Positions 48,280 to 58,981 of a stretch of DNA of 64,000 nucleotides are shown piece by piece. Positions within the stretch are counted from its first letter, which is position 1. Each line of letters starts with the position of its first letter. The notes under the pieces were generated by a model that worked only from the letters and a program-made list of their open reading frames with translations, was not told the origin of the DNA and did no database searches. The DNA is taken from positions 11,164,235 through 11,228,234 of the forward strand of contig CM046345.1 of assembly GCA_025403435.1 (NCBI GenBank). Direction: 5' to 3'. This DNA is from Artocarpus heterophyllus (taxonomy: Eukaryota; Streptophyta; Magnoliopsida; Rosales; Moraceae). The position numbers and the translations under genes are program-made.

Positions 48280-50786
48280 GGCCAATAATATAAGAAATAA
48301 AAGATCAAAATCTAATACAAGACATATGAGGAAACGGAGATAGGTCTCAGAGTGCGTATCTTCTCTTTGACTTCTGAATATTGTTTTCATTGACTAGTAC
48401 GGGTCGAAGTCTTGGTCAATGGCACATGGCCCATGCATGCTAGAAAACCATAATGTTTTTGAAAAACATATCGTTACGTTTTTCAAATGTGCAAAATAAT
48501 TTCTCCTATATATTTTCCTAGCAGTCCATGATCCAGAGATTTCCAACTAATTAATGACTCTGGACCAAATTAACAATTAACGTTTTTTGTGTTTTTTCCT
48601 CAGGCTGATGATTGTACTAGCCTTTGCAGTATTGCTAATCTCTTGTGAACTCTTAATTTGCATTTTTGTTTTAATGATATAGATCGCTGAGGAGTTTAGC
48701 GTGGACTAGGAGCTTTAAGAGGTGCCAAATCTAAAAGATATATAAAAGAAACCCGAATATCACGTCAAAATGTTTTACTAATTTATAAAAATATTAAGTT
48801 ATCCCACTCAATAGGTTGAACTTTTAAATTGAAGCCCAAGTCAAGTCCTTAGTTCCCACTAGGCGAGGTGTTTAAGTTAAGGAATTTTCATTAAGGGAAG
48901 TTCCAAAAATATCCTTCAAGTTACGGGTCAAGGCTCACCCGCAGATGATAGCGTTAGTGTAACTACCAAGAAATTGTTGGTATTTGCTCGACGATATATG
49001 TGTGGTTGTTTGAATTTAATACAACGTTGAGAAGCCCTTTCTCGTTTTGAATTATAGAGGGGCGTGAAAACCTTTTGAGGCTGATAGTCAACAGTCAGTC
49101 GTTCTTTTTAGAGGTTAAAACACTCAATTACTTAGATTTTGATACTGTCCACAATTATGTGGACATTTTTTTATTGATTGATTGAGTCAAGAGGCCCTAC
49201 TCGCTAGACTATATGGAGCTGAGACTAATGGGGACCGAACAAAAGCAGCAAGTTGTGAATGATTTTTCTTCATTATAAATTTCAAATCCAAAACCAACGG
49301 AAAAATTCAAAGCTAAGACTTGGAATTTCATTTTTTAATCTTTTTTTTTTTTAATTTTACATCTTTTTCTTTTTAATACATATTAGACCAATGGGACATA
49401 AATGAGATTTTACGTTCAAAAAAGCATCATAAGATACTTGGATGATTTTTTTCAACCAATATTGGATATCCCAATTGAATTATATAGAAGTATCAATCTG
49501 ATAAATCGCAAAACTACTCAGTATAATTTCTCGATGAAAAAAAAGAAGAAGCATATATAGTTAAAAAGGCAAAACAAACACCAATCCGCACTGCCTCACC
49601 TACTACGAAAAATAAGACACTTGCAAATAATTGGTTCTAGCTGTAAACTCGATTAAAATGTTCAAGGAAAATTGTGGAATTTCACAAAAAAAATACTCAG
49701 AGGTACACTAAAGTACCGATATCAAAAAGTTCATAGCACCAACGCTACAAAAAAAAAAAAAAAAGGAAAAAAAAAAGAGAGAGGCATATATGTTAAGAAT
49801 TATGGAGTCTAATTTACACGCTGACAAATTATCACCTTATGCAAAGAATTATCACCCTAAACTAGCACCGGGACTTGAGCACGACGACACTGAAGAAGCG
49901 TGCAACATTGTTGCAAAAAATCTACAAGTGTACAGAATCGTAGACAAGTAATAAAGAGTAAGTAGAGTATCGTTCTCATGAGGATTGCATTAATCTAACT
50001 AAGTACCAAAATTAGTTAACCCTAAAATTATTTGAACAATCAAACATAAAATAGAAAAATAACAAAAAAAAAATGAAAACCTAAATAAATAAAAGACTAG
50101 GGCATCCGATTTCACCTAAATTAATTCTATTCAACTTATTTAATTTAATCAACTGATGTTTACTCCTATGCCGATAACGAATTTCTCTTAGGTAGTCATT
50201 AATCTTTCTCAAGCATTAATAATTTATCCTATTTAGTAAATTTCTTACATCTCTGTGGAAACTCTAAACTTATCAAGATTTATTAAAAACAAGAAATTCA
50301 CCAGTTACACAAGTCTCATAGATTTTTCTATCCTATGATGATCTCATGGCATTCAATCATGGTCTAATTTAATTATCGCTTCTCATCTTCCAATTAAATC
50401 ACAAATCATGCAAAAGGTGTGCAAACTTTTACAAGCATTAAGATTAGATTAAATACTCAGCATAGATAATGAATAAATATCGAATTGAATTAAATTAAAT
50501 AAACTAAACATTCATAATCTGGCTACATCGTAGCCCTAGAAAAAGGAAAATTAGTTTCTAATGAGACTAGAAATCATCCTAAGCAATGTCTTAAACATAA
50601 GGAGTAGAAGAAAAGAACTATATGTTTGGATATGAAGATGGATTCCGTCTCTAGGTTGCACCGTTTTTCTTCTCCAAAGTAGTGAGTTCTCTCCACTTTT
50701 TTGCAGCTTCTATCTGTCAAAATTACTCCTTAACTGAATGGCGCCTTGGTGCTTTTCTCTCAGGTTTTTGTATGGAACTTCATCTG
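48280..50786. other. Upstream flank of SSP5 and intergenic sequence
   Basis: 48280-49650 is a diverged third copy of the SSP upstream flank (AGAAGCCCTTTCTCG, TCAAGAGGCCCTACTCG). 49650-50786 is AT-rich with no similarity recognised inside the window and no gene seen. Confidence 0.4.
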
Positions 50787-52953
50787 TGTCACACCCCGAA
50801 GTACAGGAGTTGACATGGCGGATTAATTAGGTTAATTAAGTTAAATTTTAATTAAAATCACAAATTTAAGAATTTAATCAATTATGAAAAATGAGACAAT
50901 TTAAAACTTTTTAAGACGATTATTATATTAATAAAACAAATAGGCAGAAAATGAAGTAAAATAAAATAAAGAAAAGGGGTTACGGTTGGGTCCCACCGGG
51001 CCCACATCTTGTGCACACACATAGCAACGACATAAATTAAATTTAACAACCACAGTCCAATGGAAAAGAAATTAATACGATACATGCCTTGATTAATTAA
51101 TATAATTAACCTACTCGGGGTCTTCTATTGCTCGTGAGTTCGATCGGTGGACTCTCCATCGAACTTAAGCTGTATTCCACTCAAAGGAAAAGGGTTTGAA
51201 AACAAGAAAAAAGTGAGCGAAAGGCTCAGTAGAACTATGCTTTAAAACAGATAAGTAATTTGAATATAAAATTTATCTAAGAAAATAATTAGAAAACAAA
51301 ATTAAATAAATAAATTCATTTAAATTAAATCTTATCAAAATCCGATCATCTAGAAAGTACCTTTTTGTCTTTCTTGGGCAAATCATAATTATCACCACCG
51401 TAGTTGCCTAGCTGGGTTTCGGGACCTGCCTCCAAGGTCACATGCTATACGACCCGATCCCTAAATATGGCATCATACTCGTCTATGTATTTCTATAGTT
51501 ATTAAAATCTCATTTTACCAAGTGTATTCATTTACATTCATTATACGATTCATTATGATCACCTCATTCTATTGTTTATGAAAATGACTGATAAAAACCT
51601 TTTTCAATCAATCATTGAAAAATATTTTGAAAGAAATCGTTTTGAGGCCAAAAATCATTTTAAAAACTTGGCTACTAAGGAAGGGAGTAGAAGTCCTACC
51701 TCAATATCGGTGCTGATGTCCAACACCATAGTCCCGATCTGCTATACGTTAGCTCTACGAAACCATGAACAACCTTAAATATAAACTATGTTTATCAGTA
51801 TCTAGCTTAAGATATCCTATGTTGCTAAACTATCCTATGGTGTCCTAGTGTGCTATTTAAGTCCATAAAATCACACTACAAGATTAAAATCTCTATCGGG
51901 GTTCAAAATAGTGAAAACGGGTGAAAAAAGACAATTTTTTTGCAAAGCCCAGGAGGCCTGCAGGTTCCCCTGGTCTGGCATTCTGAACTGTGCAATTCGG
52001 CCTACTAGCCAATCAGGACCAGCTTGCCAAACTGTTTCTAGGTTTGGCTTGCCGAAGGTATGAGTCCGGCCTGCTGGACTCATGAATCTGTCTTGTCTAA
52101 CTGGAAAATTTTGGAATTTTTTAGAACTCAAGTCTCGGCCTCCCCGAGCTCAAATCTTCATTTTCAACGTGTTTTCTTAATTCCCAGGCATACAAAACAT
52201 TCATAGGAGATAGAAAAACATAATATAACACCTTCAAACTAATTTAAACAAGATTTGCATAGAAAAATTCAAGAAAATCCGAAGATAGAAAAATAGAAGA
52301 AAACTAGAAAAACTTGATTCAAATCCGTTTTTCATCAAACCAAGCCTAGATTCTGGATGTTTTGGGTTCCACTAACTTAGATTCAAGGTTTCCTAAGCTC
52401 AAAGAAGCTCGAATTTCAAAATGCAAAGAAAATAGAAAAATTTAGAAAAAGTTTGAAATTTTAAAAACTAACCTTGATTTAATCTTTGAATCGAGTTTGT
52501 AGTTGCTTAATCACGTTCCCAAGCTTCCAATTCAATGGAGAACTGAAGTTTGAACTCAAAAGTTTTTGAATTAAAAGAGAGAGAAGAGAGAAAGAGAGAG
52601 GCAGTGAGTGAGAGAGACGAGAGAGAGAGTAAGCTGAGAAAGAGACAGTGAAAGAGAAAGGGAGAGGAGATATTAAATAAAGAGGAGGGGAGGTGGTTTT
52701 CAGCAAGAAAACCGTGTGCAACACACAGATTTCAAATGGGACGTGTTTGGTATTTGACAAATTGTTTTGTTTTAAAATTCAAAAATAACAAACAAAAATA
52801 ATCAAGAGAAATTAAAAATAATTAAAATAACTAGAAATATCATTAATTTAGAAATATCACAAAATAGTCAGATTAAGTTTAAAAAATACATCATGGCACA
52901 CTAATTCACCATTCTTCACACTAATATTACTTAATTAAATTCAGGGTGTTACA
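50787..52953 (-). repeat. Gypsy F LTR, 2167 bp
   Basis: In + orientation runs TGTCACACCCC to GGGTGTTACA, matching the TGTRACACCC ends of Tekay-like elements, and is followed by PPT and the pol tail on the minus strand, so it is the 3' LTR. It contains the microrepeat island (51947-52100) and an AG-rich tract (52576-52680). Not the same family as element T at sequence level. Only one LTR remains. Confidence 0.75.
51947..52100. repeat. GC-rich microrepeat island in gypsy F LTR
   Basis: Degenerate 20-23 nt units (AGCTTGCCAAACTG, TTGGCTTGCCGAAGG, ATTCGGCCTACTAG) resembling those in the copia A leader (TAGCTTGCCGAACTTG, ATTGGCCTGTCGG). Confidence 0.5.
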
Positions 52954-52969
52954 GCTCTCACCCCTAAAA
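52954..52969 (-). other. Gypsy F polypurine tract
   Basis: The minus strand reads TTTTAGGGGTGAGAGC beside the LTR. Confidence 0.6.
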
Positions 52970-52999
52970 GAAATTTCGCCCTCAAAAATGCAAATTAAC

Positions 53000-53265
53000 T
53001 TAGAAACAAGATAAATACGGATACAACTCCTGCATGGTCGATTCTAACTCCCAAGTGGCTTCATCAACCTCGTGATGTTACTACACGACTTTCACTAACA
53101 GTATGTCGCGACGTCGTAAGTTGATCACTTTTCGATCAATAATCTGAATTGACACTTCCTCGTATGTCGTGTCTTCTTGGATCTGCACGTCATGGAATGA
53201 AACTATCTTGTTTTGGTCGGGCGGACACTTACGAAGCATCAACACATGAAATACATCGTGAACAT
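53000..53265 (-). pseudogene. Gypsy F pol C-terminal fragment (integrase tail / chromodomain-like)
   Basis: The minus strand reads HVHDVFHVLMLRKCPPDQ, then SFHDVQIQEDTTYEE and VDEATWELESTMQELYPYL to a natural stop. This is the C-terminus of Ty3/gypsy chromovirus pol (the N-V-F-H-V-S-x-L-R-K motif and the ATWE chromodomain motif). Two stops sit together where W and a neighbouring residue are expected. The fragment ends abruptly about 14 nt from the SSP6 stop codon. Confidence 0.75.
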
Positions 53266-53278
53266 GAGAAAATTTTGT

Positions 53279-53617
53279 TCATGGGCTAACTCGAAAACCC
53301 TGGTTAGGAGAAGGTATTGGCGAAAAACTTTCCCTCTCATCGTCTACCCGGCCAAGACCCGCAGTTACTTCACTCGCAAACTTCAGCAGCCTCCTGAAAG
53401 ATTCATGAAAAAAAGTTCTTATATCAACTAGCATGTTGATCATGATCAAATGACTGGATTCACTATTTAAACAAGAGACTTCTCTCGTCTCAAACGCTTT
53501 TATATTGCTAGATCTATATGCATACCGGCCAAAGCGATCGCCAAGTGCCGGATTCAAGAGAGAAACAAGAATTATTACCTGACAACATGACCATAAAACG
53601 AACCGTAATGACTTCAT
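53279..53617 (-). CDS. SSP6: predicted small secreted peptide, two exons, intron open
   Basis: Exon 1 53526-53617, exon 2 53279-53393. Spliced product 68 aa, near-identical to SSP4: signal peptide MKSLRFVLWSCCQVIILVSL, mature tail FSPIPSPNQGFRVSP. The 132-nt intron keeps GTATGC and TTTCAG, is a multiple of three and has no in-frame stop, so an unspliced 112-aa form could also be translated; in SSP4 the corresponding intron is interrupted. The gene ends 14 nt from gypsy F sequence, so its own 3' UTR and terminator have been replaced by retrotransposon DNA. Confidence 0.55.
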   Translation of the reverse strand: MKSLRFVLWSCCQVIILVSLLNPALGDRFGRYAYRSSNIKAFETREVSCLNSESSHLIMINMLVDIRTFFHESFRRLLKFASEVTAGLGRVDDERESFSPIPSPNQGFRVSP

Positions 53618-53672
53618 CTTGCTCCTGAACTCCTAAACTTGACTTATTATATTGATTAACCACAAATACATG

Positions 53673-53687
53673 CTTAAATATATACTA
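53673..53687 (-). promoter_or_regulatory. TATA-like box upstream of SSP6
   Basis: The minus strand reads CTAGTATATATTTAAGC, then CATGTATTTG, as at SSP4. Confidence 0.4.
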
Positions 53688-53699
53688 GCTGGTTAAAAA

Positions 53700-55690
53700 A
53701 GGCACCAATAAAAGAAATAAGATAGAAAACTATAATTCAAGGCAAATAAGGAAAACGAAAGCTTTAGCGTACATAGTTTCTCTTCGGCTTTTTGAATACT
53801 TTTTTTAATTTTCCAGTAGTTAGGTCTTGGTCAATGGCATGTGGCCCAACCATGCTGGCACGTAAGTTTGTTTTTTTTTTTTTTTTGAAGCCTAGCCTCT
53901 TATTTCTGTTTTTTAATTGTTGATCAACTTATTAATCGCTTTAAAAATAGTGAGAATAATAACTTCTTTATGCAATATTTTCGTTACGGCCATGATCCAT
54001 GCCAGTGTAACACCAAGAAAATATTGTGAAGCCCTTGAACATATTTTCAATGAATTTCTGAATTTTCTTGACGATTTATGGTCGTTGTTTGGAAATTAAT
54101 AAATTGATACTGTTGGAGAAGCCCTTTCTCGTAATTTTGAGGGACAGAGAATCGACTTGGACAATGACTGAGAACGTACATTTCAAGCTGGTCGTTAGTC
54201 AACAGTCAATTATTACTTTAGACTTTGACATGGGGCACTAATTAAAAAATATTTTTTTCATTGTTTGATTGAGATGTGAATATTGTAATTAACATATTTG
54301 GATCAAGAGGCCCTACTCGTTAGACATCGGAGCTCGGACTATCAAAGGAACCGGACAAAATCAACAAATTAAGTTTGTGACTGATTTTTCTTCATTATAT
54401 ATTTTAAAACCAAAATCAAAGGAAAAATTCAAATCTAAAACTTGAAATTTCATTTTATTTTTTCTATCATTTTTTAATTTTACAATTTATTTTTCTATTT
54501 AATATATTTTAAACTAATCGGACATAAATGAGATTTATATGCTCCAAAATAGCGTCTTAATACGATACTTGAATCATATATATATATATATATATTAAAA
54601 ACTAATATTGGATAACCTAATGAGATTATATAGAATATAAATTCGATACAGTTAGAAAGCTATAAGATACAATTCCCTAATGAAAATATATGTACTTAAG
54701 AGCAGTGACGAAGCCATGAATTTATCTTGGGGCTAATAATTATAGTAAAACTTTATATACATGCGACAACTGTTAATGCATTACAATAGTCTATAACGGA
54801 TATTCATGCCTTAGAAAATGTTCACAATAACTTATTATCACGCTATTAAAAATGTCTTTCTCTATTTACATAAGGAATGTATCATAAGAGTGGATGCACG
54901 GTATATATACCTTTTTCTCTTTCTTTTTTTTATTATTTCCGTCCCATTTTAGTTTAGACGGGAGGGCTTTGGGGGTGGGCTTTTTCCTGACTAGAGGGGA
55001 GGGCTTTGCGTTTTTTTGTTTTTTTATATAAACTGAATAAGGGGGGCTTATATTATATATACTTGCAAATAAGGCACTTGCAAACGACCAATTCCAGTTG
55101 TAAACTAAACAAACGAGATAGACACACAAACTAGTCCGAGTAAGAACCATCAAATTTATTACAAACTCAAACCAAACAACATAGAAAGGGAAAAAAAAGG
55201 CTACCCCAAACAACGACATGACGGCGTCTAGTACCCCAAGCAAAAAGAAAAGTAGAAATGCCGCCCAACACCACTCAATCGACGCTATCGGATGCATAAT
55301 TTTACCAATGGGGACGAGATCTTAAGAAAACAGAGACGCTAGAGAACACGATATGCTTAGAACACCATCGCTGAAAGGTAGCTAACACGATCCTTTGCCC
55401 ATTTTATCTCATATCTGACATCTGTGTCTTGCAGTAGTAAACATCAACCGCTCTACGGTATCAATCAGCCCTATTGGTGCGAGCTTGCGGACAAAAAATA
55501 TAGAGCTAAGAGCGCAAGGACGTACTTGAAGACAGTGTCGGGGGCTCCGGTAGAAAACTCTCTTTAATTTACTTGTGTTTGTCTTTAAGAGAAAACAAAT
55601 GTCGTTACCAAAATTATACGAGACAAAGCTCCAATGAAATCTGGCATACTCAAAATGAATAAAAAGATGATCTATTGAGAAAGCTGAGGT
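53700..55690. other. Upstream flank of SSP6 and intergenic sequence
   Basis: Duplicate of 44.4-46.3 kb. The ORF at 54866-55297 depends on T-rich and A-rich tracts and is not kept in the other copy. No gene seen. Confidence 0.45.
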
Positions 55691-56080
55691 TTTAAGTTTT
55701 ATTTTGGCCATTAAGAAATATCTGGAATTGAAGTGGCAGTATCCCTGGATTGAGTGCGATTTTATTTACGTGGTTAGTTCCTTGGAAGCTATATCCTTTG
55801 TTGTTCCTTGGCACCGGTTCAGTAGTTGTTCATATGTCCCATAATTTTTAGGGATCTAATGGTGTTATGGACAAATTGGCTGTTTCGGTTTTTCAAGAGA
55901 TCAATTGTAGTGGTGGTCTTCAGCTCCTGAATTCCTCGTACTTTTGGATATTTGATTTTGCAGATTCTTATTTTCTTGGATCATGCATTCTTTTTCTTCT
56001 TTTTTTTTTTCTGGATTTTTTCATCTGGGTTTTTTCTGTTGATAAGATTTTAGTAAGCACCTTTCTTTTTTGAGTGAGGG
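55690..56080 (+). pseudogene. LINE (L1-type) RNase H fragment
   Basis: The + strand encodes KYLELKWQYPWIECD and VVPWHRF, then, after a stop, NGVMDKLAVSVFQ (the plant L1 motif GN-x-VADKLA). Stops break the frame. T-rich 3' tail. Confidence 0.45.
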
Positions 56081-56735
56081 TAGATCCTTTAGAATGGCTC
56101 TATGTTATGTTTTTTTTATAGGTGATCAAGTGGTTGTAATTTTTTTATTACAGGTTGACTTATAGTTTTTTCTTTTATTAATAATAATAGGAAGAAAGCT
56201 TAGTACATGATAGGTTGTTTTAGTGACTGTCAACTTAGTTAAGATGTAAAAGGGTGTTAATATTAATTTTTCTTTTGTTAAAATAAAAAGCATATAAAAC
56301 TAGAAATGTTTCTATGGATGTTTCATCCGTTCATCTTATACACACACACACTTTAAAGATAGAAATCACTCAGCGACCCACTGTATCAATTGTCATTATA
56401 TATAAACAAAAAGATGTGGGATGTTGGTTTCTTTTTTACGTCAATAAAATTTCACGAGCCGTAGTAGGAGCGAAAGAGAGAGATCAGTGTTTTGGCACAA
56501 GTCAACGATGAACATGATAATGAGTGTTTGGGTAGACCTCTTTGAGAAAATAGGGGGAGTGATTTGTGATGTTTCGAGAAAAGCTGAGAAGTTTTAATCG
56601 ATAATAAATACTAGATATTCAGTACGTGGTATCAAAATATTCTATAATCATTACACATGTCACAATTTCAGGCTAAGAAATAATTGAGATTTTATAATTT
56701 TTAGTGGAACGTCATTCCATGATACATTATTTTGT

Positions 56736-56784
56736 TCATAAATGATGACCCGGACGGCCCCCACCAGCGAAGGTGGTGATTTCC
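56736..56784 (-). pseudogene. SSP7: orphan exon 2 of the secreted-peptide family
   Basis: An acceptor GATCTTTCAG at 56785-56794 precedes a short frame ITTFAGGGRPGHHL and stop, in the family phase. The 3' flank (TGAACAAAAT) also matches other copies. No exon 1 is found upstream; sequence beyond about 56800 is unrelated repeat-like DNA, so the gene is broken. Confidence 0.35.
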
Positions 56785-56827
56785 CTGAAAGATCATGAAG
56801 AAACAATAAGTTATCATATTATGGATA

Positions 56828-57834
56828 TTTTTCATACTCAGATTAAAACTTAAATGCATATCTAAACGCTAATTCAGATAATAATTCAAATCACTAACTT
56901 AAATCACACTAACCCAAATCAAATCACTGATCCGAATCTATTTACCAAACATACCCCTGAAAACTTAAATTCTTGATACTCAAATGATTCAGATTTTGAG
57001 GGAAACAAACGCGTATCCAAAAGATTCTTGATACTTGAATCTAAATTTGAGTCTATTAAGTTCAAAGAATGCATGAAACAAACATACCCTAAGTGATTGA
57101 TTAAATTAGTTATATTATTGACTAGCTTATGACCTATGGACTTTCTCTTTTCTCTTTTGTAAGTATTTTGGTCAACTTATTGGGCTAAAGAACCTCTCTA
57201 ATATAATTGATAAAGCCCAATTATCCTACAAGATTTAAGCCCATTAATCTTAGGATAAAACATCTGTGTGTGTGGGTGGGGGGTTTGGCTAGATGGACGT
57301 AGGATTGTGTGCGGTGTGTTGAGTGTTGAGAGAGGCTATGTGTGGAAAAGGGTTCATCACCTTTAAGCTCTCTCTGTTAGTTTCAACACCTCGATGACAA
57401 CACCGCCTCTTCCAATAGGTAACTTACGAACTTTTATTGTTTGAATCATCATTTTGTATCAGAGCATCCTATTATGTATCAGAGCATCCTATTAATCATC
57501 ATTTTGAATCATCATTTTATTGTTAGCAACTTTTATTGTCTTAGACACTAAATAGGCATAATTAATTTCATCATTTTGTATCAAAGCGTCCTATTATACT
57601 ATACTTAAGATTGTCAGAATTTTTAATTATAGGATTTTTTCTCTGTTAGTTACATAATAGTAGGGTTTCTAGGCGTCCTACTAGGAAAATCATTACTGTC
57701 TTGGATTGCAATAGGAGTATGTGGCGACTACGACTATCATTTTGGCCATGGTTCTTGCATGGAGATCAACTTCTATGATCATTAGGAGACATTAACGCAA
57801 AGTTTGATTGTTGTTATTGATGTTGAATGTTATG
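56828..57834. other. Repeat-like intergenic sequence
   Basis: 56828-57090 has MITE-like phrases (CCAAACATACCCC, GAAACAAACATACCCT) without clear ends. 57240-57600 is a purine/GT-rich stretch followed by three TGTATCARAGC motifs (57455-57585), likely degraded LTR/PBS sequence. No gene seen. Confidence 0.35.
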
Positions 57835-58741
57835 AACATGGACAAAAATTTCTCCTATATTTCCGAAATTTCCGCCTAAATTTTCATAATTCGAAGGTCT
57901 CAAAATATGTTTTAGGTGTAAACAATTTTTTTCGATATTTATCGAAATTTTTAAAAAAAGTTGAAAGATGTTTTAATTTAATCCTAGAGGATGTTTTGAG
58001 ACTTTAGAAATTCTAAAATTTTGTAGGAAATTTTAAAAATATTGAGAACTTTTTTTGTCCGAATGTTGAAATTTAAGGAAAATTTTAGTTAATACTATAA
58101 TAAATTAGTAAAAATATTGACTTATCAGGGGTTGTAGGGTATTGTTTTTTACACAATCTTAGTTTATATAAAATTTCAATATAAAATAAATATTCATTGT
58201 GTTTGAACTTTTTTCAATATTTCCACTTTTATCAATATTTTCTTCAAAATTTTTGTAAATTTAGAGTACCAATATTTCTACCGATATCGATATTTTCATC
58301 CTTAATCCGAACATAACACTGCATTCTCAGGCAAACAATTGAAAAAATTCACAGTTTCCAATTTGTAGAAATACAGTGGGAAGTGATCAATAAACCTATA
58401 TGTAGCATGTTCGTAACTATGTTCAACATTATTCAAATAATATGACATGATACCAATCCTGTTTGAATCAAGATGGGATCTCGACCACATCTGAGTCTCA
58501 TAGAACTTCCTTTTGGCATTAACAATGTAATATATCTGATTTTTTTAATGTGAAACTTGTTTATTTATGTATCTTTTTAATGTTCATGCTATCAAAAAGT
58601 ATTAAAGTCATTTTCTAATGTAAATTTTAGTAATTTTCATAAATTTTTTTGATATTTCCACCAATATTGATATTTTCTTCGATATTTTCATAGATTGGAG
58701 TACTGATATTTCCACCGATATTGATATTTTTTTCCATGGTT
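57835..58741. mobile_element. Possible non-autonomous TIR element, about 0.9 kb
   Basis: Left end AACATGGACAAAAATTTC and right end inverted AACCATGGAAAAAAATATC pair, and the interior has many GATATTT / TTTCC-CCGATAT repeats in both orientations. I could not define a target-site duplication. Superfamily undetermined. Confidence 0.4.
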
Positions 58742-58751
58742 ATGAATGACA

Positions 58752-58981
58752 CACTACAACAAATTCGAGATTATATGACTTTCATTTAATGACTTTTTCT
58801 CAAAAACCGTTGTGATAAGGAAAAAAATACGTGGAGTTATGCCTGCGAGGACAAAAACTGTCATAGTAAGTGCAACGTTTACCACAATGATTTTTTAAAA
58901 ACCATCGTGGTAAGCTTAACATACCACGACAGTTTTTTGTTAAGCACGATAGTTTTTTAAATAGTGGTAAAAGGGGGGCAT
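58752..58981. mobile_element. CACTA-type element end, truncated
   Basis: Starts CACTACAACAAATTCGAG, a typical plant CACTA terminus, followed by subterminal motifs AACCATCGTGGTAAG and ACCACGACAG in both orientations. It is cut at 58981 by the copia C LTR. Confidence 0.6.

Larger units (their letters stand above)
53266..55590. repeat. Segmental duplication, copy 2 (contains SSP6)
   Basis: Matches 43957-46292. Its left edge coincides with the broken end of gypsy F. Confidence 0.85.

Noticed and set aside
51871..52131. 86-aa ORF with GRTHTFGKPNL and VWQAGPDWLVG phrases
   Set aside because: The peptide repetition comes from the microrepeat island in the gypsy F LTR, not from a protein.
52479..52760. 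93-aa Ser/Leu-rich ORF
   Set aside because: Reading of the AG/CT-rich tract in the gypsy F LTR.
54866..55297. 143-aa minus-strand ORF with hydrophobic segments
   Set aside because: Depends on homopolymer tracts and is not preserved in the duplicate unit near 45.6-46.0 kb.
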